From Williamwhitmania sp. (GTDB lineage: Bacteria > Bacteroidota > Bacteroidia > Bacteroidales > Williamwhitmaniaceae), in contig DATKVT010000183.1 of the NCBI GenBank assembly GCA_035529935.1, positions 1 through 61,771 on the forward strand: 61,771 nucleotides of DNA. The letters run 5' to 3'. Every line of letters begins with the position of its first letter. Position 1 is the stretch's first letter. The translations under genes were made by a program, and so were the position numbers. The notes beneath the pieces were generated by a model. That model was given only the letters and a program-made list of their open reading frames with translations, was not told where the DNA came from and ran no database searches. Positions 40,783 through 50,303 of this stretch are shown here, piece after piece.

Positions 40783-43700
40783 TTACCTTACCGTTATCTT
40801 CTTCAACCCCTCTCTTCCAAAGAAAATTGGGAAATACATAAGTTCGGCGCGAGCCGGGTTGAGCGTAAACCTGCCCGTAAACCGAGGAATCAATTTTATC
40901 TCCACATCATAAACTCCCGGCGAAAGGCTTGAGAAGAATACCGCAACGTGATCCTTAAACTTCTCACGGTAACATTCACCACGACCCCACGGTTGATTGT
41001 CATCATACGAGCAGCCTGCAGGGATTGGTATTTCGAGCATGGTGTAGGGCGATAGCTTTTTAACCGTTACCTTAACCCAAAGCGAAACGGATTTGCCAGC
41101 CGTAAGAAACGCTAGCTGGCTTGGCTTAATCTCCTCTTTGTCCCCAAAGTGGCTGGTTACGGTAAAGTAATCATCTACGGCTGCTGGTTTGCGGTTGTGC
41201 CGCTCCATGTAGGCTGTGATAAATACAGGCCGTCCACCCGACTTTGTAATTGTTATCGTTCCTTTTGGTTCGATGGTTGAAGTGTAGGGAAATTTTCGAA
41301 TTACGGTGGAATCATCGGCGTTCTTGATAGTTATGGATGGATCACCTAGCCTATTTGCCACAAAAAGGTCTGGATAAATGGCATCTACAAGTGCCGTTTT
41401 GCTGTAGGTGTTGATATAGTTACCGCTATTGAGTTCGTAGTAGAAGTAGCGCCTTATCCTCGGTAACCAATCCTTGTGTAGAGAATCTAGCTTAAGCATC
41501 TTATACATTTGGGAGGTTAGAATGTTAGATTCCCTATCAGGCCAAATGGAGAAGTTTCCCCAGTATGCTCCATTACCGAATGAAGGTTTTGCTCTTTTTA
41601 TGAGGCTATCGGGAACAGTTTTAATAATACCCAGCGACATCTTAACAAAGGAAAGCTTTATGGCTGAGGCTAAGCTGGTGTCCTTAGCGTTTTTGCGCAA
41701 CTGCTCGGCTCTCAGCACCCAGGGGGTTAAATCCACCGTGGTATCAATCATATGTATGGTGTTGATGAGTTCTGCCATTTCCATCGGTGATTGATTGGAC
41801 TCCAGCTGGTGCTTCATGGTATTTACCACCTCGGCAAAGTTGATTTTGTTCATATCGTATCCCTGGGTGGCTGCCATCGATAGCGCTTTGGCTACCTGGG
41901 TGGTTATCCAAAATACATCGTTAGACCCTTTCCACCAGCCCCATAGGCCCGAGGAGGAGCGTGATTCGGTAAGTCGCTTAATCAGTGCTTTTATTTGCGC
42001 CTCTCCTTCAAAATGCTTACCTTCCTGCTCAGTTGCCCTCTTTATCATAAGCAACACAATGAGCTTAGACGATGCTTGCTCGTTGCAGAGATAGCGATAG
42101 CTGGCAATGGATTCGGTGAGTGATTGGAGTAAATCAAGCTTAGCCGATGAGGCAAATATCTTTACCTTTTTTGTGTGGAGCGTATCGGGAAATGTCACCG
42201 TAGTGTCTGATTCTGCCAACGCAAAGAGCCCAAGCGTCTCCTTGGTTCCAATTAAATTAATGGGAATGGTACGGCCCTCGCCATCGGAACCCCCACCAGT
42301 AATAGTGGCTTTGTACTCCACCGAAATACTGTCTGCAGATGGTGCCACGACCAGGGTTGAATCTACCAGCAATTTGCCCATTAGGCTGTCGGGAAAATTT
42401 TGGGTGGTACCGCTATGAGCAAAGCTACGGGAAACATGCTGCTTTTCGTCGACGTAGCTGGTTACGCGACCTCTAACCCAAATGGAATCGCCCTCCACCA
42501 AAAAGCGTGGAACAGAGAGTGAGGCCATGGCCGGTTTAAAGGCTTTGATGAAGGCTTGAGTGCTTCCAATTTCCAACTTTTTAGAAACGGCTACGGCGTT
42601 TGTATTCCAGGTAGTAATGTCGTCGGGAAGTTTTGCTTTAAAGGTGGCAATTCCATTGTTGTCGGTTGTGAGTTTGGGCATCCAGAAGGCGTAGTCCTTA
42701 AACTTGGTCCGCATGGTTGAGGCACCAGCTAGGGCTGCTGTGTAGGCCGAGTCATCCATTGCCTTGGAAACATCCACTGCTGAACTTCCTGCTTTGGTCG
42801 AAATCAATACAACACCATTTGCTGCTCGAGAACCATATAGCGATGTGGCTGCTGCTCCACTGAGCACTTTCATTGAGGTGATGGATTCTTTGTCCAGACG
42901 ATTAAATTCTTCTGCAGTTAAGATTTTACCATCTACAACGTAGATTGGCCCTGAACCTATTGGTATGGAACTAAATCCTCTAAGCATAATCTTGTTTCCT
43001 GCTCCAGGGTTCCCTGAAACTGAAACCCCTGCAACCTTGCCTTGGAGTGAATTATATATAACATTGGTTGTGGCGTATCCTAACGACAACGATTTTCTTG
43101 AAACCCCAATTGCTGTAACAACAACCTCTTCCATTCTTAAAACTGAGGGTTCCATTATCACCAACTGGGCAACTCCAGGTGTGGAGGGTATGTCTATGCT
43201 ATTGAAACCTACGAATGAAAAGCGTAGCATCACAGGGTTGGATAAATTATCCATCCAGAATTGGCCATCTATGTCGGTTGAGCATCCTTGGTTGGTTCCA
43301 ACCACCTGAACGACCGCTCCAGGCAAGGGATATCCATCCTCTGCACTTGTGACAGTTCCATAAACAGCAGAGCCTTTGGGTCCCTTCTTTGCGTTGGACT
43401 GAGCAACAATTTTAATGATATTGCTTGAGGAAAGTTTTGTTGTATTCCTAAGTATTGTGGAATCAATGTGCATATGATTAAATTGTGCAAAGTCTATCTT
43501 CTTGACAGCCTTACCTCCAATTTTTCCACGCTCAATGGTAAGAAAGAGTGTCCCATTGTTGCCAATGTTGATGGAGTCGAGGTAACGAATCCCTGAAAGG
43601 TAAAAGAGGTATAGTGCATATTGTCCCGGTTTTTCAATTTGTGTTGGACTTGGAAGGACATTACTAAATTTGTCGCAGCGCATTATTTTTCTGCTTACCT

Positions 43701-46700
43701 GATCGATCAAAACAAAGGCAAATGGATCCTCTTCGTTGGGCTCTCTGTGGTATGCGATTTTCAGAAACGAGTTGCCCGTAATATTCTCGTAGCTAGTCTT
43801 AAAAAATGAGTAAAACGGATTTTCTGGTTCTGGCTGTATAAATTTATCTGCCATTGTTTTGGATACCAACTGCTGATTGAAATTCCAATCAAGTTGTCTT
43901 CCGCTATTCTGAACCTCCTCTTTCGAAAAGGTGGCCATCGATTTCATTTTTATATAGTTCGGCCCAAAAGTGTAGGTGTATCGTGGTTCAAACCTAATGG
44001 TATAACTATTTTCCCTGCTAACCATCTCAAAATCGGATGGATAAAATGGTGCAATGTTAACTAAACGCTTGTTTCGGTCTGGATAAATTAGGAAGTAATG
44101 GTTGAATTGGTGGATGTAGTATGGTTGTAGTTGGCTTTCAAACCGTCCTGTATAGCTATTGGTGGCAAGGTATTGGTCTCTTAATTTAATCTTGCTTTTT
44201 GCCACTGCTACATGTTTCCAAATTGGGTTTTTTAAGTCGATATTAATAATGGTTTGCTGCTTTTCTGGAATTTTAATGTCTGGAAAGAAGTATATTGAAT
44301 CACGATCGTAAATCTCCAGCGTGTTGCTCATGAGCGCATTGTATACATTTGGTCGATTTGCGTTTTCCAATCCAAACATAGCCGGCCATCCGTTGAGGTT
44401 CATCTGTTGAATGTAAAGCGGTTGTCCGTTTCTGTGGATGAAGGGGGAGATGAGTGTTGTGCTATCCTTTGTAAAAAACGACTTGATATAGTATCCATTT
44501 TTGGGGTATAGAAATTTGTAAAACTCCATGGTATCTAGCTGCATCCGTTGATGCCAATAGTTGAAGTTGAGATTATACTCCGACTCCTCTATTCCATTCT
44601 CCTGCATGTGAAATCGGTTACGCAAGATCCGCTGCTTGCTACTCTCTTTCGTGAAGGTTGGGAAGGCTGGGAAATGGTAGCCTTGGAATTTAGAGGAGAA
44701 GGCCCATGCTGTAACATCTGCATTGGGTATGGGATTGCCCTTTGAACTGGTAACGGCAACCTTAATATCTACAACCTGTCCTGGAACGGCGTTGGGTGGG
44801 CATATAAGCGTGACATTCATACTGGTTGGACTAGGAGGAATGGAGTAGTTTCTTTCTACTATTTTTCCAGCCCATACATAGCTGTAGTAAAGCGAACAGG
44901 CTTTTCTATTTTTGTAAGGTAGTGTTATAACCGTATCGGAGGAGAAGGTTGATCGTAAAATTTCTCGGTTCCCTCGGTAGAGATATACAGTTATGGGTAG
45001 TTTTCGGGAATTACCAATCGATAGCATCAACGATTTGTCAGTTCGCGAGGCATCTACTGTTACGTTGCTCCAGTCCTCAGAATTCTCTAAGAACTGAATC
45101 GCTTTTTCTGAGTAGAAGTGGTAGGCTGGCTTGCTGAATTTGGGAACAAAGTAATAGGGATATGTGATTTTAGTTGAGTCAAGTTTGGTTGTGCTCATCC
45201 AACCATCAATGTTTATCTCCTTGCTTTTTTTGTAGTAGCGGGCAACGGCTGAATCTGTGCCAACTTTTTCGATTTTTATTCTATCGGATTGCCCGTTAAA
45301 GGTTCCATCAAAGGTGTATCCTCTTGTCTCATTATTTTCGCCCGTTAAGGTTACCTGCACATTATAATTCATTGTGAGATTGGGGAAGATACTATCGGGG
45401 ATTGCAATTTGAGTTTTGGCTAAATCGTCTAACTTTTGCGTGTGATGCCACAGGGTGTCCGGAAGGAAAACCTCATCGGCAAGCTGCGAAATTATATGCT
45501 TTGGAAGAACTGTAACTTCGGCCTTTGCGTCGGAAATAGGGTTGCCGTTGGCATCATCTACACTGCATACTACCTCATTTGATTCTCCTCTAAAGTGGCT
45601 GTTCATGGCAAGGAATGCCTCGAAGGATGAATTTTTGAGTTCATAATCTTCGAGCATGAATGTTCCAGAAACCGATCTTCCTTTTTCGTTTTCTAGTCTT
45701 ATGGAGTGCCATTGGTCAAGTCTTAAATTAAGACTATCGTGTAGCACTATGTAGGATTCGTAAAAACCGGTTTTGTAGGGATTTATTTTCCCCAAGTCCT
45801 TGGCATCCAAAAAAAGTTTAAGTTCTTTATCGTTTGTCTTCCCCTTGAAGTCGGCAACAAATGCTTTAAATCTCAATGTGTCGTTGGGCCGGTATTTCGG
45901 TTGGTTGAAGAGCACAAATCCATCTCTATCCCTAAAGCTGTGGTTAAAAAATTCCCATAGCTTTTGAACGCGTGGCTCAGGATCACCGTAGCTAATGGAT
46001 TCGGTAAGGTCCGAAACGGTTTGAACCCAGCCTTGAGGATAACCCCATTTTATGGATCTTGCAGCGTCACCAACCGGTTTCCAAAGCCAATAAAAAATGC
46101 CTTGGGGCCTACCCCTTCTAACGGTGTTGAATAGATCGTAGGGTGAAAATACCACCAACCGAATGGGAATCCAAACATATTTTTGTGGCGAAAGTGAAAG
46201 GAAGGTGAGCACTTTGTTTGTTTTAAACTCCTTTTTTAGATGGAAGAATCCGACATATCCTTCCTTAGCAATGGTCATTATTCCATCAGGATTTCCTTTA
46301 GGGATTCTGTATGTGTGGCTTTTTTTATCGAAATGAATTCTTTTTCCGTCAATGTTAACCTTTGCATCCTCAATCAATCCTTCATCACTTAATATTACCA
46401 TTGAAAAATCGGTGGAGTTGTTTACCACCAAGGGTTCAAACTTATTTTCGGAGTGCAGGGTTATGTCAAGTTGGTTTGTGTTTGCGCTTGCAAAGAGATA
46501 GTGGCCTTGTGGTAACCGTTCAGGTTGCTCTTTGTTTGTTGCAAAGGAATCAACTAAATAGTGGAAAAGAAGCGTATCGTAAGGTATGTATCCTTTCTTG
46601 TAAATTTTTTTGGCCTGTTTGTTCGAAATTTTATACACATAAACTTTGAGGCTCGATCGTTGTGTTATAGCAATGTTTTGGGCAGAAACTGACCAACCGA

Positions 46701-46737
46701 TGAAGAGGCTAATTACAAGAATAAAAATCTTTTGCAT
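40783..46737 (-). CDS. Giant alpha-2-macroglobulin-like protein with inserted SusC-type (regulatory domain + plug) module
   Basis: This is a 1,984-residue exported protein. Signal peptide about 1-19. The N-terminal half is a chain of macroglobulin-like beta domains, including an MG2-like section (YRPNDTLRFKAFVADFKG, near 290-310). At about 1122-1205 lies a CarboxypepD_reg-like domain (YGTVTSAEDGYPLPGAVVQV), and at about 1210-1315 a complete TonB-receptor plug (EEVVVTAIGVSRK, LQGKVAGVSVSG, PIYVVDGK, TSLYGSRAANGVVLIST) with no barrel. The A2M domain follows (AFWMPKLTTDNNG near 1349). An intact thioester motif, CNEQ at residues 1551-1554, lies in SYRYLCNEQASSKL, followed by the alpha-barrel. It probably traps proteases or other nucleophiles at the cell surface. 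No pbpC is adjacent. Confidence 0.9.
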   Translation of the reverse strand: MQKIFILVISLFIGWSVSAQNIAITQRSSLKVYVYKISNKQAKKIYKKGYIPYDTLLFHYLVDSFATNKEQPERLPQGHYLFASANTNQLDITLHSENKFEPLVVNNSTDFSMVILSDEGLIEDAKVNIDGKRIHFDKKSHTYRIPKGNPDGIMTIAKEGYVGFFHLKKEFKTNKVLTFLSLSPQKYVWIPIRLVVFSPYDLFNTVRRGRPQGIFYWLWKPVGDAARSIKWGYPQGWVQTVSDLTESISYGDPEPRVQKLWEFFNHSFRDRDGFVLFNQPKYRPNDTLRFKAFVADFKGKTNDKELKLFLDAKDLGKINPYKTGFYESYIVLHDSLNLRLDQWHSIRLENEKGRSVSGTFMLEDYELKNSSFEAFLAMNSHFRGESNEVVCSVDDANGNPISDAKAEVTVLPKHIISQLADEVFLPDTLWHHTQKLDDLAKTQIAIPDSIFPNLTMNYNVQVTLTGENNETRGYTFDGTFNGQSDRIKIEKVGTDSAVARYYKKSKEINIDGWMSTTKLDSTKITYPYYFVPKFSKPAYHFYSEKAIQFLENSEDWSNVTVDASRTDKSLMLSIGNSRKLPITVYLYRGNREILRSTFSSDTVITLPYKNRKACSLYYSYVWAGKIVERNYSIPPSPTSMNVTLICPPNAVPGQVVDIKVAVTSSKGNPIPNADVTAWAFSSKFQGYHFPAFPTFTKESSKQRILRNRFHMQENGIEESEYNLNFNYWHQRMQLDTMEFYKFLYPKNGYYIKSFFTKDSTTLISPFIHRNGQPLYIQQMNLNGWPAMFGLENANRPNVYNALMSNTLEIYDRDSIYFFPDIKIPEKQQTIINIDLKNPIWKHVAVAKSKIKLRDQYLATNSYTGRFESQLQPYYIHQFNHYFLIYPDRNKRLVNIAPFYPSDFEMVSRENSYTIRFEPRYTYTFGPNYIKMKSMATFSKEEVQNSGRQLDWNFNQQLVSKTMADKFIQPEPENPFYSFFKTSYENITGNSFLKIAYHREPNEEDPFAFVLIDQVSRKIMRCDKFSNVLPSPTQIEKPGQYALYLFYLSGIRYLDSINIGNNGTLFLTIERGKIGGKAVKKIDFAQFNHMHIDSTILRNTTKLSSSNIIKIVAQSNAKKGPKGSAVYGTVTSAEDGYPLPGAVVQVVGTNQGCSTDIDGQFWMDNLSNPVMLRFSFVGFNSIDIPSTPGVAQLVIMEPSVLRMEEVVVTAIGVSRKSLSLGYATTNVIYNSLQGKVAGVSVSGNPGAGNKIMLRGFSSIPIGSGPIYVVDGKILTAEEFNRLDKESITSMKVLSGAAATSLYGSRAANGVVLISTKAGSSAVDVSKAMDDSAYTAALAGASTMRTKFKDYAFWMPKLTTDNNGIATFKAKLPDDITTWNTNAVAVSKKLEIGSTQAFIKAFKPAMASLSVPRFLVEGDSIWVRGRVTSYVDEKQHVSRSFAHSGTTQNFPDSLMGKLLVDSTLVVAPSADSISVEYKATITGGGSDGEGRTIPINLIGTKETLGLFALAESDTTVTFPDTLHTKKVKIFASSAKLDLLQSLTESIASYRYLCNEQASSKLIVLLMIKRATEQEGKHFEGEAQIKALIKRLTESRSSSGLWGWWKGSNDVFWITTQVAKALSMAATQGYDMNKINFAEVVNTMKHQLESNQSPMEMAELINTIHMIDTTVDLTPWVLRAEQLRKNAKDTSLASAIKLSFVKMSLGIIKTVPDSLIKRAKPSFGNGAYWGNFSIWPDRESNILTSQMYKMLKLDSLHKDWLPRIRRYFYYELNSGNYINTYSKTALVDAIYPDLFVANRLGDPSITIKNADDSTVIRKFPYTSTIEPKGTITITKSGGRPVFITAYMERHNRKPAAVDDYFTVTSHFGDKEEIKPSQLAFLTAGKSVSLWVKVTVKKLSPYTMLEIPIPAGCSYDDNQPWGRGECYREKFKDHVAVFFSSLSPGVYDVEIKLIPRFTGRFTLNPARAELMYFPIFFGREGLKKITVR

Positions 46738-46853
46738 GGCTAACTAAAGTTTCATCTAATTTAGTAAAAGCCTCATTACGCCGAAACTTTTCAACCTATC
46801 TTTTTTCAAACGGTGCATTTTCATCTACCTTTATGCCTTCAAAATTCAACCAC

Positions 46854-47798
46854 ATGATTGTTACCATAGCCGAACCCATTGGCCTTACAGCACAGGAGGC
46901 CTCGGTATTTGAATCTCAGCTGGCAAAGCAGGGACACTCTCTCGAGGTTCATGCTACTCGGCCATCCGATGACATTGAATTGCTTAACCGTATTAAAAAC
47001 TCACATGTTGTGGTGGTTAGTAACCTAGCGGTTAGGGGAGAGGTCATCCGCAAATGTCCCAATTTGAAGTTGATTAACGTTGCCTTTACCGGTACCGATC
47101 ATATCGATAAGTCGGTTTGTAAGGAGTTGGGAGTCACCGTTTGTAATGCTGCTGGATACTCCACTAATGCTGTTGCAGAACTCACCATTAGCAGCGCCAT
47201 TGCCCTTTTTAGAAAAATGGGGGAGATGGAACATAACCTGCGGTTGGGCCTGGACAGAGGGGGATTTCTTGGTCGCGAGCTGTCTGGAAAAACTTTTGGC
47301 GTTGTGGGTTTTGGTGCTATTGGGCAGCGTGTTGCCATGCTTGCATTAGCGTTTGGATGCAGGGTTCTGTTTTATAATCGAAGCCAAAAGGTAATGGCTG
47401 GCGCTAAACAAGTTTCACTTGAGGTGTTGTTATCTGAAAGCGATGTGGTATCGCTCCATCTTCCGTTATCGAACGATACCGCTGGTTTGATAAATCATGA
47501 GCGGTTGAGGTTGATGAAGCCATCTTCCATACTAATAAATACTGCACGAGGAGGTGTGGTCGATATTCCTGCCTTGGCCGAAGCACTTCGGGATGGAACT
47601 ATTGCAGGTGCTGCCATTGATGTATATGAAAAGGAACCTCCGCTTGCGAAAAATCATCCACTGTTGAGTGCGCCAAATACGCTTGTGTTACCACATATTG
47701 GCTTTGCAACCGAAGAGGCTATTCACATACGTGCCGAGATAATTATGAGGAATTTGTGGTTTTGGTTGCAGGGTACTCCGCAAAATGTTGTTGATTGA
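46854..47798 (+). CDS. D-isomer-specific 2-hydroxyacid dehydrogenase
   Basis: This roughly 314-residue NAD(P)-dependent cytoplasmic enzyme reduces 2-keto acids to D-2-hydroxyacids or the reverse. The Rossmann signature VGFGAIGQRVA is near residue 143. The catalytic set is Arg in NTARGGVVD (near 229), Glu in the DVYEKEPP region, and His in LPHIGFAT (near 285). I prefer ATG 46854 (MIVTIAEPIG), the normal start of the substrate domain; ATG 46833 is in frame but overlaps a possible -7 box (TACCTTTA, 46826-46833). It is divergent from the A2M gene and convergent with the PfkB gene. The exact substrate (glycerate, lactate, phosphoglycerate-like) is not clear. Confidence 0.9.
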   Translation: MIVTIAEPIGLTAQEASVFESQLAKQGHSLEVHATRPSDDIELLNRIKNSHVVVVSNLAVRGEVIRKCPNLKLINVAFTGTDHIDKSVCKELGVTVCNAAGYSTNAVAELTISSAIALFRKMGEMEHNLRLGLDRGGFLGRELSGKTFGVVGFGAIGQRVAMLALAFGCRVLFYNRSQKVMAGAKQVSLEVLLSESDVVSLHLPLSNDTAGLINHERLRLMKPSSILINTARGGVVDIPALAEALRDGTIAGAAIDVYEKEPPLAKNHPLLSAPNTLVLPHIGFATEEAIHIRAEIIMRNLWFWLQGTPQNVVD

Positions 47799-47806
47799 TG
47801 AAAAAG

Positions 47807-47830
47807 AAAAGGCCCAATGTTGGGCCTTTT
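47807..47830. terminator. Bidirectional hairpin terminator
   Basis: AAAAGGCCCA (47807-47816) and TGGGCCTTTT (47821-47830) form a 10-bp stem with a 4-nt loop, A-run before and T-run after. It serves both the hydroxyacid dehydrogenase and the converging PfkB gene. Confidence 0.9.
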
Positions 47831-47850
47831 GTGTCACTGGGTTTTTTATT

Positions 47851-48840
47851 CTATTTGTTTATTACCGTCTCCTTCACAATTTGGTGTATGCGAGCCCAAC
47901 GCTCGTCGTTCATTTTTGGCCCCATAACCTCAATAACGTTGGCTGCCAAAACAGAGCCAAGGGTTCCACAAATGTCCATTGGGTAATCCTGGAGCAGTCC
48001 GTATAGGAATCCTGCAGCGTAGAGGTCGCCAGCACCTGTTGAATCGATGCTGTTGGCACGCACAGCCTCAACCTTATAGGTAACGTTGTTGGTTCTGATG
48101 TAGGATCCGTTCTTGCCAACCTTAACTACAGCAATATCACAAATTTTGGAAATTTCTACCACTGCCTCGGGTGGCTCCATTCCGGTGAACGATCGTGCCT
48201 CCTCCTCGTTGGCAAATACAATGTCGACGTATTTTTCTACAACCTCTTTCAAAAATTCTAGGTTACTCTCCACCACGTTGTAGCTGGCTAAGTCGAGCGT
48301 AATTTTTAACCCCTCCTGCTTTGCCAACTCCATGGCACGGCGAACGAGCTGTTGATTTTGAACCAAATAGCCTTCTATGTGGAAATATTTGTAGCCATGG
48401 AACATAGATGCGGTAAGGTCTTCGGGGATAAGTTCGATGGCAGCGCCTAGGTAGGTTGCAAATGTTCGCTCTGAATCGTAGCTTATAAGTCCAATGGCCA
48501 CGCCCGAAGGTGCTTTACCTTCGAGTAAAACAGGTGTAATACCTGCCTTTTCCATATCTCTGCGGAAAAATTCACCAGTTTCGTCCCGTCCCACCTTTCC
48601 TATGTAGCCGGTTTTAACGCCAAGCATGGCCATGCCGCTAATGGTATTGGCAGCAGATCCTCCACTTGCCCGATCGCGCTTGAGGTTTTTGGTGGCATCC
48701 AGCACGCGCTGCATATTTACCTCGTCAACCAGCTGCATGCTACCTTTTGGCATTCCGAGCTGCACTAATAGATCGTCACTCTCAATACTTGTTAGCAGGT
48801 CAACTAACGCATTGCCCAAGCCAATTACCTCACCTTTCAT
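47851..48840 (-). CDS. PfkB-family kinase, adenosine-kinase-like
   Basis: This 329-residue ribokinase-fold enzyme shows GLGNALVDLL at the N-terminus, the substrate-binding GGSAANTISGMAMLG (near 60-75), and the PfkB signature SIDSTGAGDLYAAGFLYGL, with the catalytic Asp and anion hole near residue 262. The best fit is the adenosine kinase/sugar kinase group annotated in Bacteroidota as adenosine kinase, that is ATP-dependent phosphorylation of a nucleoside or sugar. Exact specificity needs assay. It is single and convergent with the hydroxyacid dehydrogenase. A minus-strand TACCTTTG box lies 32 bp upstream of the start. Confidence 0.9.
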   Translation of the reverse strand: MKGEVIGLGNALVDLLTSIESDDLLVQLGMPKGSMQLVDEVNMQRVLDATKNLKRDRASGGSAANTISGMAMLGVKTGYIGKVGRDETGEFFRRDMEKAGITPVLLEGKAPSGVAIGLISYDSERTFATYLGAAIELIPEDLTASMFHGYKYFHIEGYLVQNQQLVRRAMELAKQEGLKITLDLASYNVVESNLEFLKEVVEKYVDIVFANEEEARSFTGMEPPEAVVEISKICDIAVVKVGKNGSYIRTNNVTYKVEAVRANSIDSTGAGDLYAAGFLYGLLQDYPMDICGTLGSVLAANVIEVMGPKMNDERWARIHQIVKETVINK

Positions 48841-48871
48841 TTCGGAATTTTATTTGTTTGCAAAAAACGCA

Positions 48872-48879
48872 CAAAGGTA
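48872..48879 (-). promoter_or_regulatory. -7 promoter box for the PfkB kinase gene
   Basis: On the minus strand this reads TACCTTTG, an exact TAnnTTTG match 32 bp from the start codon. No clear TTTG lies at -33. Confidence 0.4.
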
Positions 48880-48978
48880 AACCTATCCGATTAAAGAAAA
48901 AATAGTTTGCTCTATTTTAGAATATTATGAAATTGTTATCATAAATATTTAAAAAAAACGAGTTTTTTTTTCAGCTCT

Positions 48979-49010
48979 ATTGCACGAAATAAAAAATCCT
49001 GCTACTTTTG
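48979..49010 (+). promoter_or_regulatory. Promoter of tRNA-Asn
   Basis: ATTG (48979-48982, one mismatch to TTTG), 20 bp, then TACTTTTG (49003-49010), an exact -7 match. Transcription would begin about 15 bp before the mature tRNA 5' end. Confidence 0.55.
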
Positions 49011-49032
49011 CCACGCAAATAAAGGAAAACAC

Positions 49033-49106
49033 TCCTCTTTAGCTCAGTTGGTTAGAGCACCTGACTGTTAATCAGGGGGTCCTAGGTTCAAGTCCTAGAA
49101 GAGGAG
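49033..49106 (+). tRNA. tRNA-Asn (anticodon GTT)
   Basis: This is a 74-nt cloverleaf. Acceptor stem TCCTCTT (49033-49039) pairs with AAGAGGA (49099-49105) and the discriminator is G49106. The D-arm is GCTC-AGTTGGTTA-GAGC, the anticodon arm CCTGA-CTGTTAA-TCAGG carries GTT, the variable loop is short, and the T-arm is CTAGG-TTCAAGT-CCTAG. CCA is not encoded (CAA follows), so it must be added after transcription. A terminator hairpin begins two bases later. Confidence 0.97.
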
Positions 49107-49107
49107 C

Positions 49108-49133
49108 AAAGCCTCGACGAGAGTCGAGGCTTT
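49108..49133 (+). terminator. Intrinsic terminator of tRNA-Asn
   Basis: AAAGCCTCGAC (49108-49118) pairs with GTCGAGGCTTT (49123-49133) around a GAGA tetraloop, then continues into a T-run. It could also act on the dihydrouridine synthase transcript from the other strand. Confidence 0.92.
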
Positions 49134-49171
49134 TTTATTTCCCTGAAGATCAATTCTTTTCTCTTCATTCC

Positions 49172-50236
49172 TTACTCTTTTCCGCTTAAGGGCGATTTGT
49201 GCAGCATGCTTTTAATCTCCTCAAAATCTCCCCATTTGTCGGCTACGTAATCTAGGAGACCAAAAATCTCATCAGGGTTTGTGGTGGTTACCAACTTGAG
49301 GCGGGTCTCCTTAAAGTCGGGCAATCCTTTGAAGTAGGAGGCAAAGTGGCGCCTGATTTCAAAAACGCCAACCCGATCACCCTTTATCTCCAGCGATTTT
49401 TGGAAGTGCATTCGAGCAATCTCTACTCGTTCAATAACTGAAGGCTGTTCGAGTAGCTCGCCTGATTGAAGGTAGTGTTTTACCTCATTAAATATCCATG
49501 GTCTGCCGTAGGTGGCGCGACCAATCATAATTGCGTCAACGCCATACCGGTCGAACATTTCCTTGGCCTTTAGGGGACCGTCAATATCCCCATTGCCAAT
49601 GATTGGAATATGCATACGCGGGTTTTGCTTCACCGCACCAATTAGCGACCAGTCGGCTTCGCCCTTGTACATCTGGGCGCGCGTTCTTCCATGAATAGTG
49701 AGCGCTTTTATACCGACATCCTGCAACCGTTCGGCGAGTTCCACAATTATTTTGCTGCTATCGTCGTAACCAAGCCTAGTTTTAACAGTGACGGGCAGCT
49801 TCACGGCGTTAACAATTTGGCGTGTCATCTCCACCATCTTGTCCGGTTCGCGCATCATACCCGAACCGGCTCCACGCGAAGCTATTTTTTTTACTGGGCA
49901 TCCAAAGTTAATGTCGACAACCTCTGGATTGGCCCTCTCTGCAAGTAGAGCCGCATCCACCATGGCATCGATGAGGTGTCCGTATATTTGTATGCCAATA
50001 GGCCTTTCGTAATCAAAAATGTTTAGCTTGGCCACCGATTTCTTGCCATCGCGAATGAGGCCATCGGAGGAGATGAATTCGGTAAACATCATGTCGGCTC
50101 CAAAATGCTTGCACATGTATCGAAACGACGGGTCGGTTACGTCCTCCATGGGAGCCAGAATCACCGGTTGGTGGCCTAGGTCTAATTTGTCAATAATCAC
50201 GAGTTGTGTTTTTTGCAAAGATACCAATTCATCCAT
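49172..50236 (-). CDS. dusB: tRNA-dihydrouridine synthase (DusB-like)
   Basis: This is an FMN enzyme that reduces uridines in tRNA. Core signatures: PVILAPMEDVTDPSFR, INFGCPVKKIASRGAGSGMM (catalytic Cys), TVKTRLGYDD, ALTIHGRTRAQMYKG and IPIIGNGDI, all in the TIM-barrel, then the C-terminal helical domain. I place the start at ATG 50236 (354 residues). The frame is open upstream to an ATG at 50383, but that version would overlap the divergent CPBP gene and exceed the family length of about 320-345 residues. A GTG about 12 codons further in is a further option. It sits beside tRNA-Asn in convergent orientation. The subfamily symbol is by similarity of pattern only. Confidence 0.9.
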   Translation of the reverse strand: MDELVSLQKTQLVIIDKLDLGHQPVILAPMEDVTDPSFRYMCKHFGADMMFTEFISSDGLIRDGKKSVAKLNIFDYERPIGIQIYGHLIDAMVDAALLAERANPEVVDINFGCPVKKIASRGAGSGMMREPDKMVEMTRQIVNAVKLPVTVKTRLGYDDSSKIIVELAERLQDVGIKALTIHGRTRAQMYKGEADWSLIGAVKQNPRMHIPIIGNGDIDGPLKAKEMFDRYGVDAIMIGRATYGRPWIFNEVKHYLQSGELLEQPSVIERVEIARMHFQKSLEIKGDRVGVFEIRRHFASYFKGLPDFKETRLKLVTTTNPDEIFGLLDYVADKWGDFEEIKSMLHKSPLSGKE

Positions 50237-50303
50237 ATTCTTAAAGTGGGTTAATAGCTTCGCTGTATGCGGAAAAATCAGCTTTCTTTGCAATAAAAAA
50301 GAG

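Noticed and set aside
40783..46737. TonB-dependent receptor call for the giant protein because of its plug domain
   Set aside because: No beta-barrel follows the plug; the surrounding domains and the CNEQ thioester are alpha-2-macroglobulin-like.
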